Shown piece after piece: positions 52,539-61,685 of a stretch of 64,000 nucleotides of DNA. Below the pieces are notes generated by a model that saw only the letters and a program-made list of their open reading frames with translations, did no database searches and was not told where the DNA came from. A program made the position numbers and the translations under genes. The stretch is from Mesorhizobium sp. NFR06 (GTDB lineage: Bacteria; Pseudomonadota; Alphaproteobacteria; Rhizobiales; Rhizobiaceae), in assembly GCF_900115245.1 (NCBI RefSeq), contig NZ_FOVT01000023.1:1-64000 (forward strand), given 5' to 3'. How positions within the stretch are numbered: the stretch's first letter is position 1; each line of letters opens with the position of its first letter.

Positions 52539-52808
52539 TCAGGCTTTCGGCTTGTCGCTGCCACCGGCGAACTTCGCGCAGCTGCCGGCGGGCACGTAGA
52601 CCCAGGAATCCGGCTGGTTGTCGGCGGTGGCGGTGCCGGCGCAGGAATGGGTCGCAGTCTGGCAGTCGTTCTGGCCGGCCTTGACGACGCCGTAGCACTT
52701 CTCGAAGGCGAAGCTGGGCTTGGCGGCGGGGCCGCTATAGGCGGCCGTTGCGGCGAGCGACGTGGCGGCCGCGAGGGCCGATCCGATCAGGGTCTTGGTG
52801 TTGATCAC
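52539..52808 (-). CDS. bufA: Bufferin-type precursor peptide (DUF2282)
   Basis: An 89-aa precursor starting at GTG (52808), with AGGAGA upstream. Residues about 1-24 are a signal peptide (MINTKTLIGSALAAATSLAA). The mature part has four Cys at 38, 49, 56 and 77 in EKCYGVVKAGQNDC and THSCAG, then PAGSCAKFAGGS, the DUF2282 bufferin pattern. Known bufferins are exported, copper-binding peptides whose central Cys are converted to thiooxazole-type groups by BufB. Copper binding here is by analogy. Confidence 0.92.
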   Translation of the reverse strand: MINTKTLIGSALAAATSLAATAAYSGPAAKPSFAFEKCYGVVKAGQNDCQTATHSCAGTATADNQPDSWVYVPAGSCAKFAGGSDKPKA

Positions 52809-52951
52809 GGTCGTGTCTCCTGGTTGTGTTTCGAGAGGAAAGACCGGCCTTGCGGCCTGTCTGCTAGCAGTGTCCCCGATCGGGAGGCCGAGCTGAAATG
52901 CTGTCTCGGCATGGATTTGATACGCGGTCACTATGTTGAAGAACCTCGCGC

Positions 52952-52984
52952 AAAAAAGCCCTCCGACGGCGAGGCCGGAGGGCT
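52952..52984 (-). terminator. Intrinsic terminator of the patatin-like gene
   Basis: On the minus strand AGCCCTCCG pairs with CGGAGGGCT around a 10-nt loop and is followed directly by a run of six T. It ends the transcript of 53902-53042 before the bufferin genes. Confidence 0.88.
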
Positions 52985-53041
52985 TGGCGCCTGCATTCGG
53001 GAGTATGCGAAGCAGGCGCGGCTAGGCGGGAGGGAAGGCGC

Positions 53042-53902
53042 CTAGATGTATCGTCTTTCGCAGTCGATGGCTGGGCGGTCTTTCACGTCGAGGAGGCCGG
53101 CCAGAAGCCAGTCCCCCGCTCTTTGCCGTCCCCGGTCACGCATGTCGGTCAGTTCGCCCCAGTCGATCCAGGGCCTCAGCAGCAGCGATGCGCCGGCTCG
53201 ACGCTGAACGTCATAGATGGTGTGAACCTGCGTGCACGTCATCGCGCAATCGGTGCCGGGTTGGCGGTCGGCGCATGATGCCTGGCGCGTCGGCGGTTGG
53301 CCGGCGATAATCAGCCGGTGGCAGGCTTCGGCAGACGGCGCCGGGGTCAATGCCGAAACATCACCGTCGCCCCAGTAGGAATCTCCGTCTATCTCTACGC
53401 CCGGAAACAGGAACGGGACGGCGGCCGCCGCCACGATCGCACTGATCGACAACTGGTCACCCGTGAAAGTCTTCAAAGCGTCGGTGCGGGCGTTGACAGC
53501 CAGGATGCAGAGTTTCACCGGGCAGCGTCCGTTGCGGATCTGCTCGATGTCGATCGACTGTTCCAGTATCGATCGAAGCAGGTCGGTTCTGTCGGCCGCG
53601 AGCATCGAGGCGTGGCTGATGCGCCGCCAGAAATTGGCGACCGCCGTCCGCGCGCCGCGCCTGCCGCCCAGGCCGAGGCCGTAGACAAGGACCGCCGCTT
53701 CCACCCCCACGAAACCGGACGCCGTAATGGTGCCGAATGCAAAGCCCGGCTCATCCAGCAGGCGATCGAGCACGCCCCAGGCGAACGCGCCGTGCACGTC
53801 GCTTGCCAGGACGACGTCGACAGGCTGGCGTTCTTCCAGCCCGGGGCTCGCGCCGGAAATGACGGCTTGCTGGGTTCTGACCCTGGTGGCCTGGACATGC
53901 AT
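53042..53902 (-). CDS. Patatin-like protein lacking the catalytic serine motif
   Basis: A 286-aa protein with patatin layout: VHGAFAWGVLDRLLDEPGF corresponds to the oxyanion/GxxG region, and YWGDGDVSALTP to the catalytic Asp (DGG/A) motif. The nucleophile elbow, normally GTSAG, is replaced by TASGFVGVEAAVL, and the Gly-rich loop by ASDVHG, so lipase activity is unlikely. GGAG lies upstream of the ATG at 53902. Could be a pseudoenzyme or a decaying paralogue. Confidence 0.7.
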   Translation of the reverse strand: MHVQATRVRTQQAVISGASPGLEERQPVDVVLASDVHGAFAWGVLDRLLDEPGFAFGTITASGFVGVEAAVLVYGLGLGGRRGARTAVANFWRRISHASMLAADRTDLLRSILEQSIDIEQIRNGRCPVKLCILAVNARTDALKTFTGDQLSISAIVAAAAVPFLFPGVEIDGDSYWGDGDVSALTPAPSAEACHRLIIAGQPPTRQASCADRQPGTDCAMTCTQVHTIYDVQRRAGASLLLRPWIDWGELTDMRDRGRQRAGDWLLAGLLDVKDRPAIDCERRYI

Positions 53903-54126
53903 GGCTTGGTCTCCATCCCAAAATCGCCGGCAGGGGCGATTGACGGAGAGACTGCCGCACCTTTCTCAGCGGGCGAAATGCCAAGGTGGCATGAAGTCCA
54001 TAGGCAGATGGCATTGGCGGCCGTTCCTCGCGCGCAGCAAGCTTGGTGCGATCGGCCGGAGCGACGCGGCGTTGCTTCGCCGCGGCGGCCGCGACGGCGT
54101 CCGGTCACCATTGAGAGGAGCGTGTC

Positions 54127-54402
54127 GTGAGAATGCGAACTGTCTGCCTGGGCGCCCTTGCCGTTGGTCTTCTTGCAGGGGTGGCTTCCGCCGACCCCTT
54201 CAGCGACCTGGCGGCGTTGCCGACATTCTATACGGACGCCGGCATGAAGACGATGAAGACGATGGCCGGGTTCAAGAGGGCCTGGCATGCCATTCCGAAA
54301 CACGATCGCACCAAGATGACCAAGGCGTGCAACGACCCGGCAATGAGCAAGCCTCATGCCGCATTCTGCGCCAACGTGCTGGCCTTGGGCGGCGCCAATT
54401 AG
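54127..54402 (+). CDS. Small exported protein, paralogue A
   Basis: A 91-aa protein with an N-terminal signal peptide (MRMRTVCLGALAVGLLAGVA-SA). The mature part has FYTDAGMKTMKTMAGFKRAW and two Cys in KACNDPAMSKPHAAFCANV. GTG at 54127 has AGGAG at a good distance; ATG at 54133 is an alternative. It is paralogous to the gene at 54595 and the two align without gaps. No family recognised. Confidence 0.7.
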   Translation: MRMRTVCLGALAVGLLAGVASADPFSDLAALPTFYTDAGMKTMKTMAGFKRAWHAIPKHDRTKMTKACNDPAMSKPHAAFCANVLALGGAN

Positions 54403-54594
54403 CTGCTGCCGCCAATGCATCTATGGGGATGCAGAGCCGGCATGAATTCCAATCGCAGAGGGCATTGGCGGATGGGCCGTCGGATAAAGCAAAGTCCATC
54501 TCGGCGGGCAGGAACAACAGAGTTCCAAAATGCTGCCGATCATCAGAGCGATCGTAAATGGGACGATTGCACAATTCCAGAGAAGGACCCCATC

Positions 54595-54870
54595 ATGATT
54601 ATCAAAACTATCTGCGTCGGCGCCTTTGCACTTTCCATGCTCGGCGGCGTCGCATTCGCCGGCGCGCTCGACGAACCGTCCAACATGCAGCCCTTCTTCA
54701 CCGATTCCGGCATGAAGACCATGAAGTCGAGCGCGGATTTCGAGACCGCGTGGAAAGCCATGCCGAAGACGACCCAGGATGCGATGATGAAGGAATGCAA
54801 CGACGCAGCCATGAGCAAGCCGCATGCTCAGTTCTGTGCCCAGCTCTTCGCGCTCGGCCATCACAGCTGA
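54595..54870 (+). CDS. Small exported protein, paralogue B
   Basis: A 91-aa protein with signal peptide (MIIKTICVGAFALSMLGGVA-FA) and mature motif FFTDSGMKTMKSSADFETAW, then KECNDAAMSKPHAQFCAQLF. AAGGA upstream of the ATG at 54595. About half its residues equal those of paralogue A, concentrated in GMKTMK and the Cys region. A disulfide or metal site is plausible. A 9-bp GC hairpin (54906-54928) follows. Confidence 0.75.
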   Translation: MIIKTICVGAFALSMLGGVAFAGALDEPSNMQPFFTDSGMKTMKSSADFETAWKAMPKTTQDAMMKECNDAAMSKPHAQFCAQLFALGHHS

Positions 54871-54905
54871 CACTTCCGGACGCAGACCAACAGCCGGACG
54901 CTTCG

Positions 54906-54928
54906 ATGGCGGGCCCCCGGCCCGCCAT
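54906..54928 (+). terminator. GC hairpin after paralogue B
   Basis: ATGGCGGGC and GCCCGCCAT form a perfect 9-bp stem with a 5-nt loop, 36 bp after the stop. It lacks a strong U tract, so termination may be partial. Confidence 0.5.
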
Positions 54929-55041
54929 CTGTGCCATGACGAAACGCTATCGACTTAATAGCCCCCCTGCATTGGCGTGATGGAATACTTTGCGGCACGG
55001 TTCGAACCAGACGGCATCTCTGCAACTGAGGGACGACCCGC

Positions 55042-55956
55042 ATGGACATTCATCACATCCGCTATTTCCTGGCCGTCTGCGAGACACGCAATTTCACGCG
55101 CGCCGCTGAAAAGTGCAACGTCACCCAGCCGGCGCTGTCGCGCGCCATCCAGCAGTTGGAAGATGAGGTCGGCGGCCTTTTGTTTCGCCGCGAACGAAAC
55201 CTGACCCACCTTACCGATCTGGGCGTGCTGCTGCGCCCCCGTTTCCAGCAGATCCTGGACGAGCTGACCGGAGTGCGGCAGGAGGCATCGAGGTTCTTGT
55301 GCTTGGAAAACGCCAACCTCAAGGTTGGCGTCATGTGCACCATCGGCCCGCGCCGCTTCACCGGCCTGCTGGCCGATTTCAACCGGCGCCAGCAGGGCAT
55401 CCAGTTGCAGTTGGTGGAAGGTGTTCCGGCTTCGCTATCGCAACTGCTCGAAGCGGGTGAGATCGACGTCGCCATCATGGCGTCCAGCAACGCTTTTCCG
55501 GAACGCTTCGACGTCACTCCGCTCTATCGCGAGCGTTTCGTTCTGGCCTTCCCGAACGGCCATCGCCTCGCCCGCAACGACAATGTCGCCATTTCCGAGC
55601 TCGACGGCGAGAACTATCTCAGGCGGCTGAATTGCGAGTATCGCGATCACCTCGCCGGGCTTTGCAACGATCGTGGCGTGAAGCTCAGGATCTCCTACGC
55701 CAGCGAGCGCGAAGACTGGATCCAGAACATGGTTTCCGGCGGACTTGGCATTTGCTTCATCCCGGAATTCAGCGCCGTTATCCCGGGGCTGCAAATCAGG
55801 CCCGTCATCGAGCCCGAAGTATGGCGGGAGGTCTCGCTGGTCGTCGTGGCGGGCCGCCGGTTCTCGCCGGCGACGTCGACATTCGTGAACAGCGTCAAGG
55901 CACACAGCTGGCCGGAAAGCGGCATCGAGCTGCCGGCCAGGCGAACGGCTGCATAG
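55042..55956 (+). CDS. LysR-family regulator
   Basis: A 304-aa LysR regulator. The N-terminal HTH begins MDIHHIRYFLAVCETRNFTR and contains the winged-helix NVTQPALSRAIQQLE. The rest is the periplasmic-binding-like effector domain (LKVGVMCTIGPRRFTGLL). It may control the upstream exported proteins or the cupin downstream. A second LysR of similar sequence is at 58508. Confidence 0.93.
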   Translation: MDIHHIRYFLAVCETRNFTRAAEKCNVTQPALSRAIQQLEDEVGGLLFRRERNLTHLTDLGVLLRPRFQQILDELTGVRQEASRFLCLENANLKVGVMCTIGPRRFTGLLADFNRRQQGIQLQLVEGVPASLSQLLEAGEIDVAIMASSNAFPERFDVTPLYRERFVLAFPNGHRLARNDNVAISELDGENYLRRLNCEYRDHLAGLCNDRGVKLRISYASEREDWIQNMVSGGLGICFIPEFSAVIPGLQIRPVIEPEVWREVSLVVVAGRRFSPATSTFVNSVKAHSWPESGIELPARRTAA

Positions 55957-55977
55957 CAAACCGAAGTGAAAGCCAAA

Positions 55978-55999
55978 CGCCACGATCAATTTCGTGGCG
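55978..55999. terminator. Hairpin after the LysR gene
   Basis: CGCCACGA and TCGTGGCG make an 8-bp perfect stem with loop TCAATT, 21 bp after the LysR stop. No long U run. Confidence 0.5.
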
Positions 56000-56145
56000 G
56001 GTAGAGCTGTGCTGGTGCCATGATCTACCATAGTTTTCAGGTATCGATTTCAAAGCGAGTCAGCATTTCTCTTTCCTCGAGGTTCCCGTCACTCTCCTTT
56101 CATGCCCCGCCACCGCGATTGGGCACCGACAAAGGAGAAATAGAC

Positions 56146-56646
56146 ATGGCTTCCAAGACTATTGCATTGCGGGTGCCGCTGAAGCTGGCGCTGACGCTCG
56201 GACTTCTTACAGCGACCGCTGCGTTTTCCGTGGCCCCGGTTTTCGCCGGTGAATGCCCTGCTGGCCAGGCCGCCACCACCGACATCCAGGAGCATCCCAG
56301 CAAGCCGGTCGGCGTTACCGACACGGTCCTCGCGGCGATCGATCTGAGCAGTAAAGGCGAAGCCTGGAAAGGCAACATGCTGCGCCTGCGCAAGCTCGTC
56401 GTTCAGCCCGGCGGCGTCGTGCCGTGGCACGAGCACAATGTCCGCCCGGCCAACATCATCGTCGTTGAAGGCTCGATTACTGAATATGCCAGCACCTGCA
56501 AGGTGGGCATCGAACATCCGGCCGGCGACGTGACGGCCGAGTTCGGCCAGCTCGCCCACTGGTGGAAGAACAACGGCAAGGTTCCGGCGGTGCTTTATTC
56601 CGCCGACGTTCTGCCGCCCGCGATGCATGACGATCACATGATGTGA
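56146..56646 (+). CDS. Exported cupin-domain protein
   Basis: A 166-aa protein with a signal peptide to about residue 36 (ending VAPVFAGECP) and one cupin domain. PGGVVPWHEHNVRPANIIVV is cupin motif 1 with metal His residues; HWWKNNGKVPAVLYSADV forms motif 2. ATG at 56146 after AAAGGAG. Function unknown, likely periplasmic. Confidence 0.85.
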   Translation: MASKTIALRVPLKLALTLGLLTATAAFSVAPVFAGECPAGQAATTDIQEHPSKPVGVTDTVLAAIDLSSKGEAWKGNMLRLRKLVVQPGGVVPWHEHNVRPANIIVVEGSITEYASTCKVGIEHPAGDVTAEFGQLAHWWKNNGKVPAVLYSADVLPPAMHDDHMM

Positions 56647-56738
56647 ACCGCTCGTCGCGGTGAGCGGATCCCAGCATCGGCAACCAAAAAGCACGTCCTC
56701 GGGCGATCGCCTGGGGACGTGCCCTAACGGAGCTTGTG

Positions 56739-57941
56739 ATGACCACCAGTGAACATACCGAACCGACGCGGCTCCGCATGGTGGCCGCGGACGGCTGGCG
56801 CTTCGGTCTGATCGCCCTGATCGCCTTTCTGACGCTCGTCGATCTGTTCGCCACCCAGGCCATCCTGCCTTCGCTGGTGAGAAAATTCGGCGTCAGCCGC
56901 GCGACCATGGGCTTCGCCGTCAATGCCAGCACGTTCGGCATGGCGGTGGCTGGCATCGCCGTCGCGCTGTTCGGGCGCGGCATCGATCGCCGCAACGGCA
57001 TCTGGATCAGCCTGGCCATCCTGGCGATCCCGACGACACTGCTTTCGCAGACCGACAACATTGTGGTCTTCGCCCTGCTGCGCGTGGCGCAAGGTCTATG
57101 CATGTCGACCGCCTTCACGCTGACGATGGCCTATCTGGCCGAGCATTTTTCCGCGCGGCAGACCACCAGCGCGCTTGCGGCTTATGTGACGGGCAATGTC
57201 GCCAGCAACTTTTTCGGCCGGCTGATGTCGGCCGCTGTCGCCGACACGTTCGGCATCTCGACCAACTTCCTTACCTTCGCCGCCCTCAATCTGCTAGGCG
57301 CAGCTCTTGTTTGGTTCACGCTGCAGAAGACCTCTTCGATGATGCGCGCCGACGCGACGGCCGGGCCTGCCCGCGCGGCCTGGAAGGCTCCGCTGCAAAA
57401 TGTCGAGCTGCGCGCTTGTTTCTCGATCGGCTTCCTGATCCTTTTCGTCTTCATAGGCACCTTCACCTATGTGAATTTCCAGCTCGTCGCCGCACCGCTG
57501 TCGCTGACGCCGATGGCCCTGGGCGCGGTCTATTTCGTTTTCCTGCCCTCGATGCTGACGACCCCACTGGCCGGGCGTGTCGCGGCAGGTCTCGGTCTGA
57601 GACGAGGGATCGGAACGACCCTCGGGCTGGCGATCGTCGGACTCCTTCTGCTGCTCGCCGCCAGCCTTCCCGTTGTTCTCGTCGGGATGGCCTTGGTCGC
57701 TATCGGCACCTTCCTGGCGCAGGCAATAGCCACCGGCCACGTGAGCCGGACCGCCTCGCGCGATCGTGCCGCCGCAAGCGGCATCTACCTTGCGTCCTAT
57801 TATGCAGGCGGGCTCGCCGGCAGCTTTGTCATAGGACAGCTCTACGACCGCATCGGGTGGTCCGCATGCGTGGGTGTGCTGGTCGCGGTTCTCGCCGGCG
57901 CCATCGCGATCGCTCGCGTGCTGCAAACGCCGAAGACCTGA
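56739..57941 (+). CDS. Major facilitator superfamily transporter
   Basis: A 400-aa protein with 12 predicted spans and MFS loops (RAMTMGFAVN region; FGRGIDRRNGIWISL; ASGIYLASYYAGGLAGSFVI). Similar to drug/arabinose efflux porters. ATG at 56739 with CGGAG upstream; GTG at 56736 also possible. Substrate unknown. Confidence 0.9.
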   Translation: MTTSEHTEPTRLRMVAADGWRFGLIALIAFLTLVDLFATQAILPSLVRKFGVSRATMGFAVNASTFGMAVAGIAVALFGRGIDRRNGIWISLAILAIPTTLLSQTDNIVVFALLRVAQGLCMSTAFTLTMAYLAEHFSARQTTSALAAYVTGNVASNFFGRLMSAAVADTFGISTNFLTFAALNLLGAALVWFTLQKTSSMMRADATAGPARAAWKAPLQNVELRACFSIGFLILFVFIGTFTYVNFQLVAAPLSLTPMALGAVYFVFLPSMLTTPLAGRVAAGLGLRRGIGTTLGLAIVGLLLLLAASLPVVLVGMALVAIGTFLAQAIATGHVSRTASRDRAAASGIYLASYYAGGLAGSFVIGQLYDRIGWSACVGVLVAVLAGAIAIARVLQTPKT

Positions 57942-57984
57942 GACTTCAAACCGAGAATTTTGCTATCCAACAAAGGAGACTGAC

Positions 57985-58449
57985 ATGGCCATCTATTTGA
58001 AGACCTTGATCGCCGGCGCCGCCATGCTGATGGCGCTTGCCCTTCCGGCTGCCGCCTCGGACGGCGTCGTCACGGTGAAGAGCGACTATTCCGTCGCCGA
58101 GACCGTCGCCCGCATCAAGAAGGACGTCCTGAAGAAGGGCATCAAGTTCTTCGGCGTCATCGACCAGGCGCAGCTTGGCAAGAATGCCGGCAACGACGTC
58201 AGGCCGTCCCGGCTGGTGATGTTCGGCAATCCCGCGCTTGGCACGACCTTCATCACGTCCAATCCGGAAGCCGGGCTCGACTGGCCGGTGCGGGTGCTGG
58301 TCTACCAGACCTCGGACGGCTCGGTTTACGCCGCCTACAGCGATTTCGACTGGATCGCCAAACGGCATGGCATCACCGACCGCACGGCGCAGTTCAAGAT
58401 GGCGACCGAAGTCATCCAATCCGTGACCTCGACGGTCAAAAAGAACTGA
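57985..58449 (+). CDS. Exported DUF302 protein
   Basis: A 154-aa protein with a signal peptide (AGAAMLMALALPAAAS) and a DUF302 domain (DYSVAETVARIKKDVLKKGI; PVRVLVYQTSDGSVYAAYSD). DUF302 members often appear with sulfur or metal stress genes. ATG at 57985 after AAAGGAG. Follows the MFS gene by 43 bp. Confidence 0.9.
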   Translation: MAIYLKTLIAGAAMLMALALPAAASDGVVTVKSDYSVAETVARIKKDVLKKGIKFFGVIDQAQLGKNAGNDVRPSRLVMFGNPALGTTFITSNPEAGLDWPVRVLVYQTSDGSVYAAYSDFDWIAKRHGITDRTAQFKMATEVIQSVTSTVKKN

Positions 58450-58507
58450 GCGCGCGCATGTGCCGGAGATCCGCCGCCAGCGTGACGGCCTGCTCCGGCC
58501 AGTGAAG

Positions 58508-59425
58508 CTACTCGGCGGCGGCCGCGGACAACGCCTTCGCCCGTTCGCCGAACCATTTCTTCTGCGTTGCCTCGCGCACCAGTGCGCCGACCGCCGGCGA
58601 ATGCCTGCGGCCGCGCACGGTGACGAGATTGACCTCGCGCCAGAATTCCGGCTCGGTGATCGGCAAGGCCACCACGCCAGGATGCTTGGCGGTATGCGCG
58701 GGCATGAAGCCGAAACCGAGACCGGCAGCGATCATCGCCAATGTCCAGTCGTCACGATCGCTCCAGTAAACCGGGCTGACCGTGACCCCTTGTTCGGCGA
58801 GGATCGCATCCGCGTAACCCGCGAACTCGCAATTGTTGCGGTGAATGTAGCTTTCGTTGCTCATATCCTTCACCCGCACCACGCGCTGGTTGGCGAGGCG
58901 ATGGGCCATGTGGACCGCCATTACCATCTGCTCGCGAAACAGTGGCAAGGAGTGCACCTCCTCGTCGGGCATGTCAGAGGGCAAGGCATAGATGGCGGCC
59001 TCCAGATCGCCTTCGAGCAGCCTTCGCCTCAGGCTGACTGCATCGGCGTCGCAAAGGTGCAGTTCCACGCCCGGGTGATGCGCGCGCACGGCCACGATGA
59101 GCTCGATGATCTCATCCGGAGCGATCGTGCTCATGATGCCGACCTTGAGTGGCATCTTTTTCAGATTCACATACTGTTCGGCAATCTGCTTTGCCTGGCG
59201 GGAGTTCTCGAAAACGCCCTCGAGATAGGTCTCGACCATGCGGCCGAGTTCGGTCAGATGGGTGAAGCGGCGCTCACGGTGAAAAAGCGCGCCGCCGAAT
59301 TCCTCTTCCAGCAGCTTGATCGCGCGTGAAAGCGCCGGCTGCGTGACGTTGCACTGCTCGGCTGCCCTGGTGAAATTCAGCTCCTTGGCGACTGCCAAGA
59401 AGTATCTGACCTGGCTGATCTCCAC
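58508..59425 (-). CDS. LysR-family regulator, divergent from the bdhA operon
   Basis: A 305-aa LysR regulator with HTH ISQVRYFLAVAKELNFTRAA and NVTQPALSRAIKLLEEEFGG. GTG at 59425 is preferred because AGGGAG lies six bases before; the frame extends to an ATG at 59458. Divergent from the 3-hydroxybutyrate dehydrogenase operon 275 bp away, which it may control. Confidence 0.92.
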   Translation of the reverse strand: MEISQVRYFLAVAKELNFTRAAEQCNVTQPALSRAIKLLEEEFGGALFHRERRFTHLTELGRMVETYLEGVFENSRQAKQIAEQYVNLKKMPLKVGIMSTIAPDEIIELIVAVRAHHPGVELHLCDADAVSLRRRLLEGDLEAAIYALPSDMPDEEVHSLPLFREQMVMAVHMAHRLANQRVVRVKDMSNESYIHRNNCEFAGYADAILAEQGVTVSPVYWSDRDDWTLAMIAAGLGFGFMPAHTAKHPGVVALPITEPEFWREVNLVTVRGRRHSPAVGALVREATQKKWFGERAKALSAAAAE

Positions 59426-59699
59426 TGCACGCTCCCTCACCGGACGCGCATACGGCACGACCCGCGCTACCGCGCGATCTTACTAGCTGCCCCTACGTCA
59501 AACAACCCGATCGGCCGATCGACATCGCGGGCGTGGGGCAACGATCTGACCGTCGGCTATCGAATCCATGTCTCAACGGCATTTCCGCAGCTTCCAGCGG
59601 CCCGCCATACTGATCCCGAGATCCAAAGCCGGGCGCAGCAGCCCGTCGATCGCTGCCGCCGGTCAATTGCGCCGACGGCTCCAACACAGGGAAACGACG

Positions 59700-60482
59700 A
59701 TGCTCCGTGGAAAGACAGCACTCATCACCGGTTCGACCAGCGGCATCGGCCAAGGCATCGCCGAAGCCTTCGCGGCCAAGGGCTGCAACATCGTTCTGAA
59801 CGGCTTCGGCGATGCCGGCGAGATCGAGTTGCTGCGGGCGAAGCTCGCCGCCGATCATGGTGTCAGCGTGCGCTACGACAATGCGGACATGAGCAAGGGC
59901 GGTGCGATCACCGCCATGATGGACAAGGCCATCGCCGAGTTCGGCGCCGTCGACATCCTGGTCAACAATGCCGGTATCCAGCATGTCGCGCCGATCGACG
60001 ACTTCCCGATCGACAAATGGGAGGCCGTCGTGGCGATCGATCTCATGTCGTCGTTCTACACTATCCGGCGCGCCCTGCAGGCGATGAAGGAGCGCAAATG
60101 GGGCCGCATCATCAACGTTGCCTCGGCGCACGCCCTGGTCGCTTCGCCGTATAAATCCGCATATGTCGCCGCCAAGCACGGGGTCGCCGGCCTGACGAAG
60201 ACCGTCGCGCTGGAAGTCGCCGAACAGGGCATCACCGTCAATGCCGTGTGCCCCGGCTACGTGCTCACCCCGCTGGTCGAAAAGCAGATACCGGACACGG
60301 CCAAGGCCCGCGGGATCACCGAACAGCAGGTGATCAAGGATGTGCTTTTGGCGGCACAGCCGACCAAGCAGTTCGTGACGGTCGAGCAGGTAGCGGCGCT
60401 CTGCCTGTTCCTGGCCTCGGACGAAGCGGCCTCGATCACCGGCGCCGTCATGCCGATCGAAGGCGGCTGGACCGCTCACTAG
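59700..60482 (+). CDS. bdhA: 3-Hydroxybutyrate dehydrogenase
   Basis: A 260-aa short-chain dehydrogenase oxidising (R)-3-hydroxybutyrate to acetoacetate with NAD. ALITGSTSGIGQGIAEAF, NNAGIQHVAPI, and YKSAYVAAKHGVAGLTKTVA (catalytic Tyr-Lys) are present, and the lid LAAQPTKQFVTVEQVAAL is characteristic. ATG at 59700 with AGGGAA upstream. First gene of an operon with a patatin, an NDH-2-like and a glutathione-reductase-like gene. Confidence 0.93.
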   Translation: MLRGKTALITGSTSGIGQGIAEAFAAKGCNIVLNGFGDAGEIELLRAKLAADHGVSVRYDNADMSKGGAITAMMDKAIAEFGAVDILVNNAGIQHVAPIDDFPIDKWEAVVAIDLMSSFYTIRRALQAMKERKWGRIINVASAHALVASPYKSAYVAAKHGVAGLTKTVALEVAEQGITVNAVCPGYVLTPLVEKQIPDTAKARGITEQQVIKDVLLAAQPTKQFVTVEQVAALCLFLASDEAASITGAVMPIEGGWTAH

Positions 60483-60505
60483 GTCCGGCACGAGGAGCGA
60501 AAGCC

Positions 60506-61657
60506 ATGAACAGGATCACGCGAAATCCGCCCGTCTCCGAAGTAGAGCCGCAGATCAGCCATCAGAGCGAGCCCAGACGCCAGACCGTCCTTGTCCTTCA
60601 AGGTGGTGGTGCGCTCGGAGCCTATCAGGCCGGCGTCTACCAGGCGCTCGTCGAAGGCGGCATCGAACCGGATTGGGTCATCGGCACGTCGATCGGCGCC
60701 ATCAACGCCGCGCTGATTGCCGGAAACAAGCCCGGGGATCGCCTGCCGAGGCTCCAGGAGTTCTGGGACGGCGTCAGCCGGAGCAGCCCGCTCGACGAGT
60801 TCTTCCGGATGATGGTTCCGAGCAACATCTTCGCCAACATGGGCACGGTGATGCGCGGCATTCCGGGGTTCTTCGAACCGAACCCAAGCGCCATGTTCGG
60901 GGTCAATCGCGAAGTCGGTGTCGAGAATGCATCCTATTACACCACCGATCCGCTCAAAAGGACGCTGGGCAACCTGATCGACTTCGACTATCTCAACGGC
61001 CGCCATACGCGGCTGACGGTCGGCGCGGTCAACGTCAACACCAGCGAACTCAAATATTTCGACACGCGCGAGATGGCGCTCTCGGTGGCGCACATCATGG
61101 CGTCGGGCGCCTTGCCGCCCGCCTTTCCGGCCGTCTGCATCGACGGCGAGCCCTATTGGGACGGCGGCATCTATTCGAACACACCGATCGAGGTCGTGCT
61201 GGACGAGCGTCCGCGGCGCGACGCGCTGATCTTCGCGGTCAACATGTGGCAGCCCCGCGCGACGGAGCCGAAATCGATCTGGCAGGTCATGGGACGTCAG
61301 AAGGATCTCCAATACGCCAGCCGCGGCCGCAGCCACGTGGCGCGGCAGGAGCAACTGCATCGGCTGCGTCACGTCGTGCGCGAAATGGGCAGGCTCGTGC
61401 CAGAGGAGCGTCGCGAGGATCCGATGTTCAAGGAGCTGGCGTCCTACGGCTGCCCGTCGGTCATGCATCTCGTGCGGCTGCTTTCGCCGCGCCTCGATGG
61501 CGAGGACCACACCAAGGACATCGACTTCACCCGCTCGGGCATCCGCACCCGCTGGCAGGCGGGATACGAGCACGGGCGGCGCGTTCTCGCGGAAAGGCCG
61601 TGGGAGTGCGACGTCGACATGCTGCAAGGCATCGTCATCCACGAGTCCCAAGAGTGA
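60506..61657 (+). CDS. Patatin-like hydrolase (DUF3734 C-terminus)
   Basis: A 383-aa patatin. LQGGGALGAYQAGVYQAL is the oxyanion loop, GTSIGAINAALIAGN the nucleophile Ser, and YWDGGIYSNTPIEV the catalytic Asp. A C-terminal DUF3734 part (QEQLHRLRHVVREMGRLVPE) follows. Linked to bdhA in many rhizobia, suggesting a role in polyhydroxybutyrate or lipid turnover (inference). GAGGAG upstream of ATG at 60506. Confidence 0.9.
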   Translation: MNRITRNPPVSEVEPQISHQSEPRRQTVLVLQGGGALGAYQAGVYQALVEGGIEPDWVIGTSIGAINAALIAGNKPGDRLPRLQEFWDGVSRSSPLDEFFRMMVPSNIFANMGTVMRGIPGFFEPNPSAMFGVNREVGVENASYYTTDPLKRTLGNLIDFDYLNGRHTRLTVGAVNVNTSELKYFDTREMALSVAHIMASGALPPAFPAVCIDGEPYWDGGIYSNTPIEVVLDERPRRDALIFAVNMWQPRATEPKSIWQVMGRQKDLQYASRGRSHVARQEQLHRLRHVVREMGRLVPEERREDPMFKELASYGCPSVMHLVRLLSPRLDGEDHTKDIDFTRSGIRTRWQAGYEHGRRVLAERPWECDVDMLQGIVIHESQE

Positions 61658-61685
61658 ACGCTGCCAAAATGAGCGGAGAATTCCG

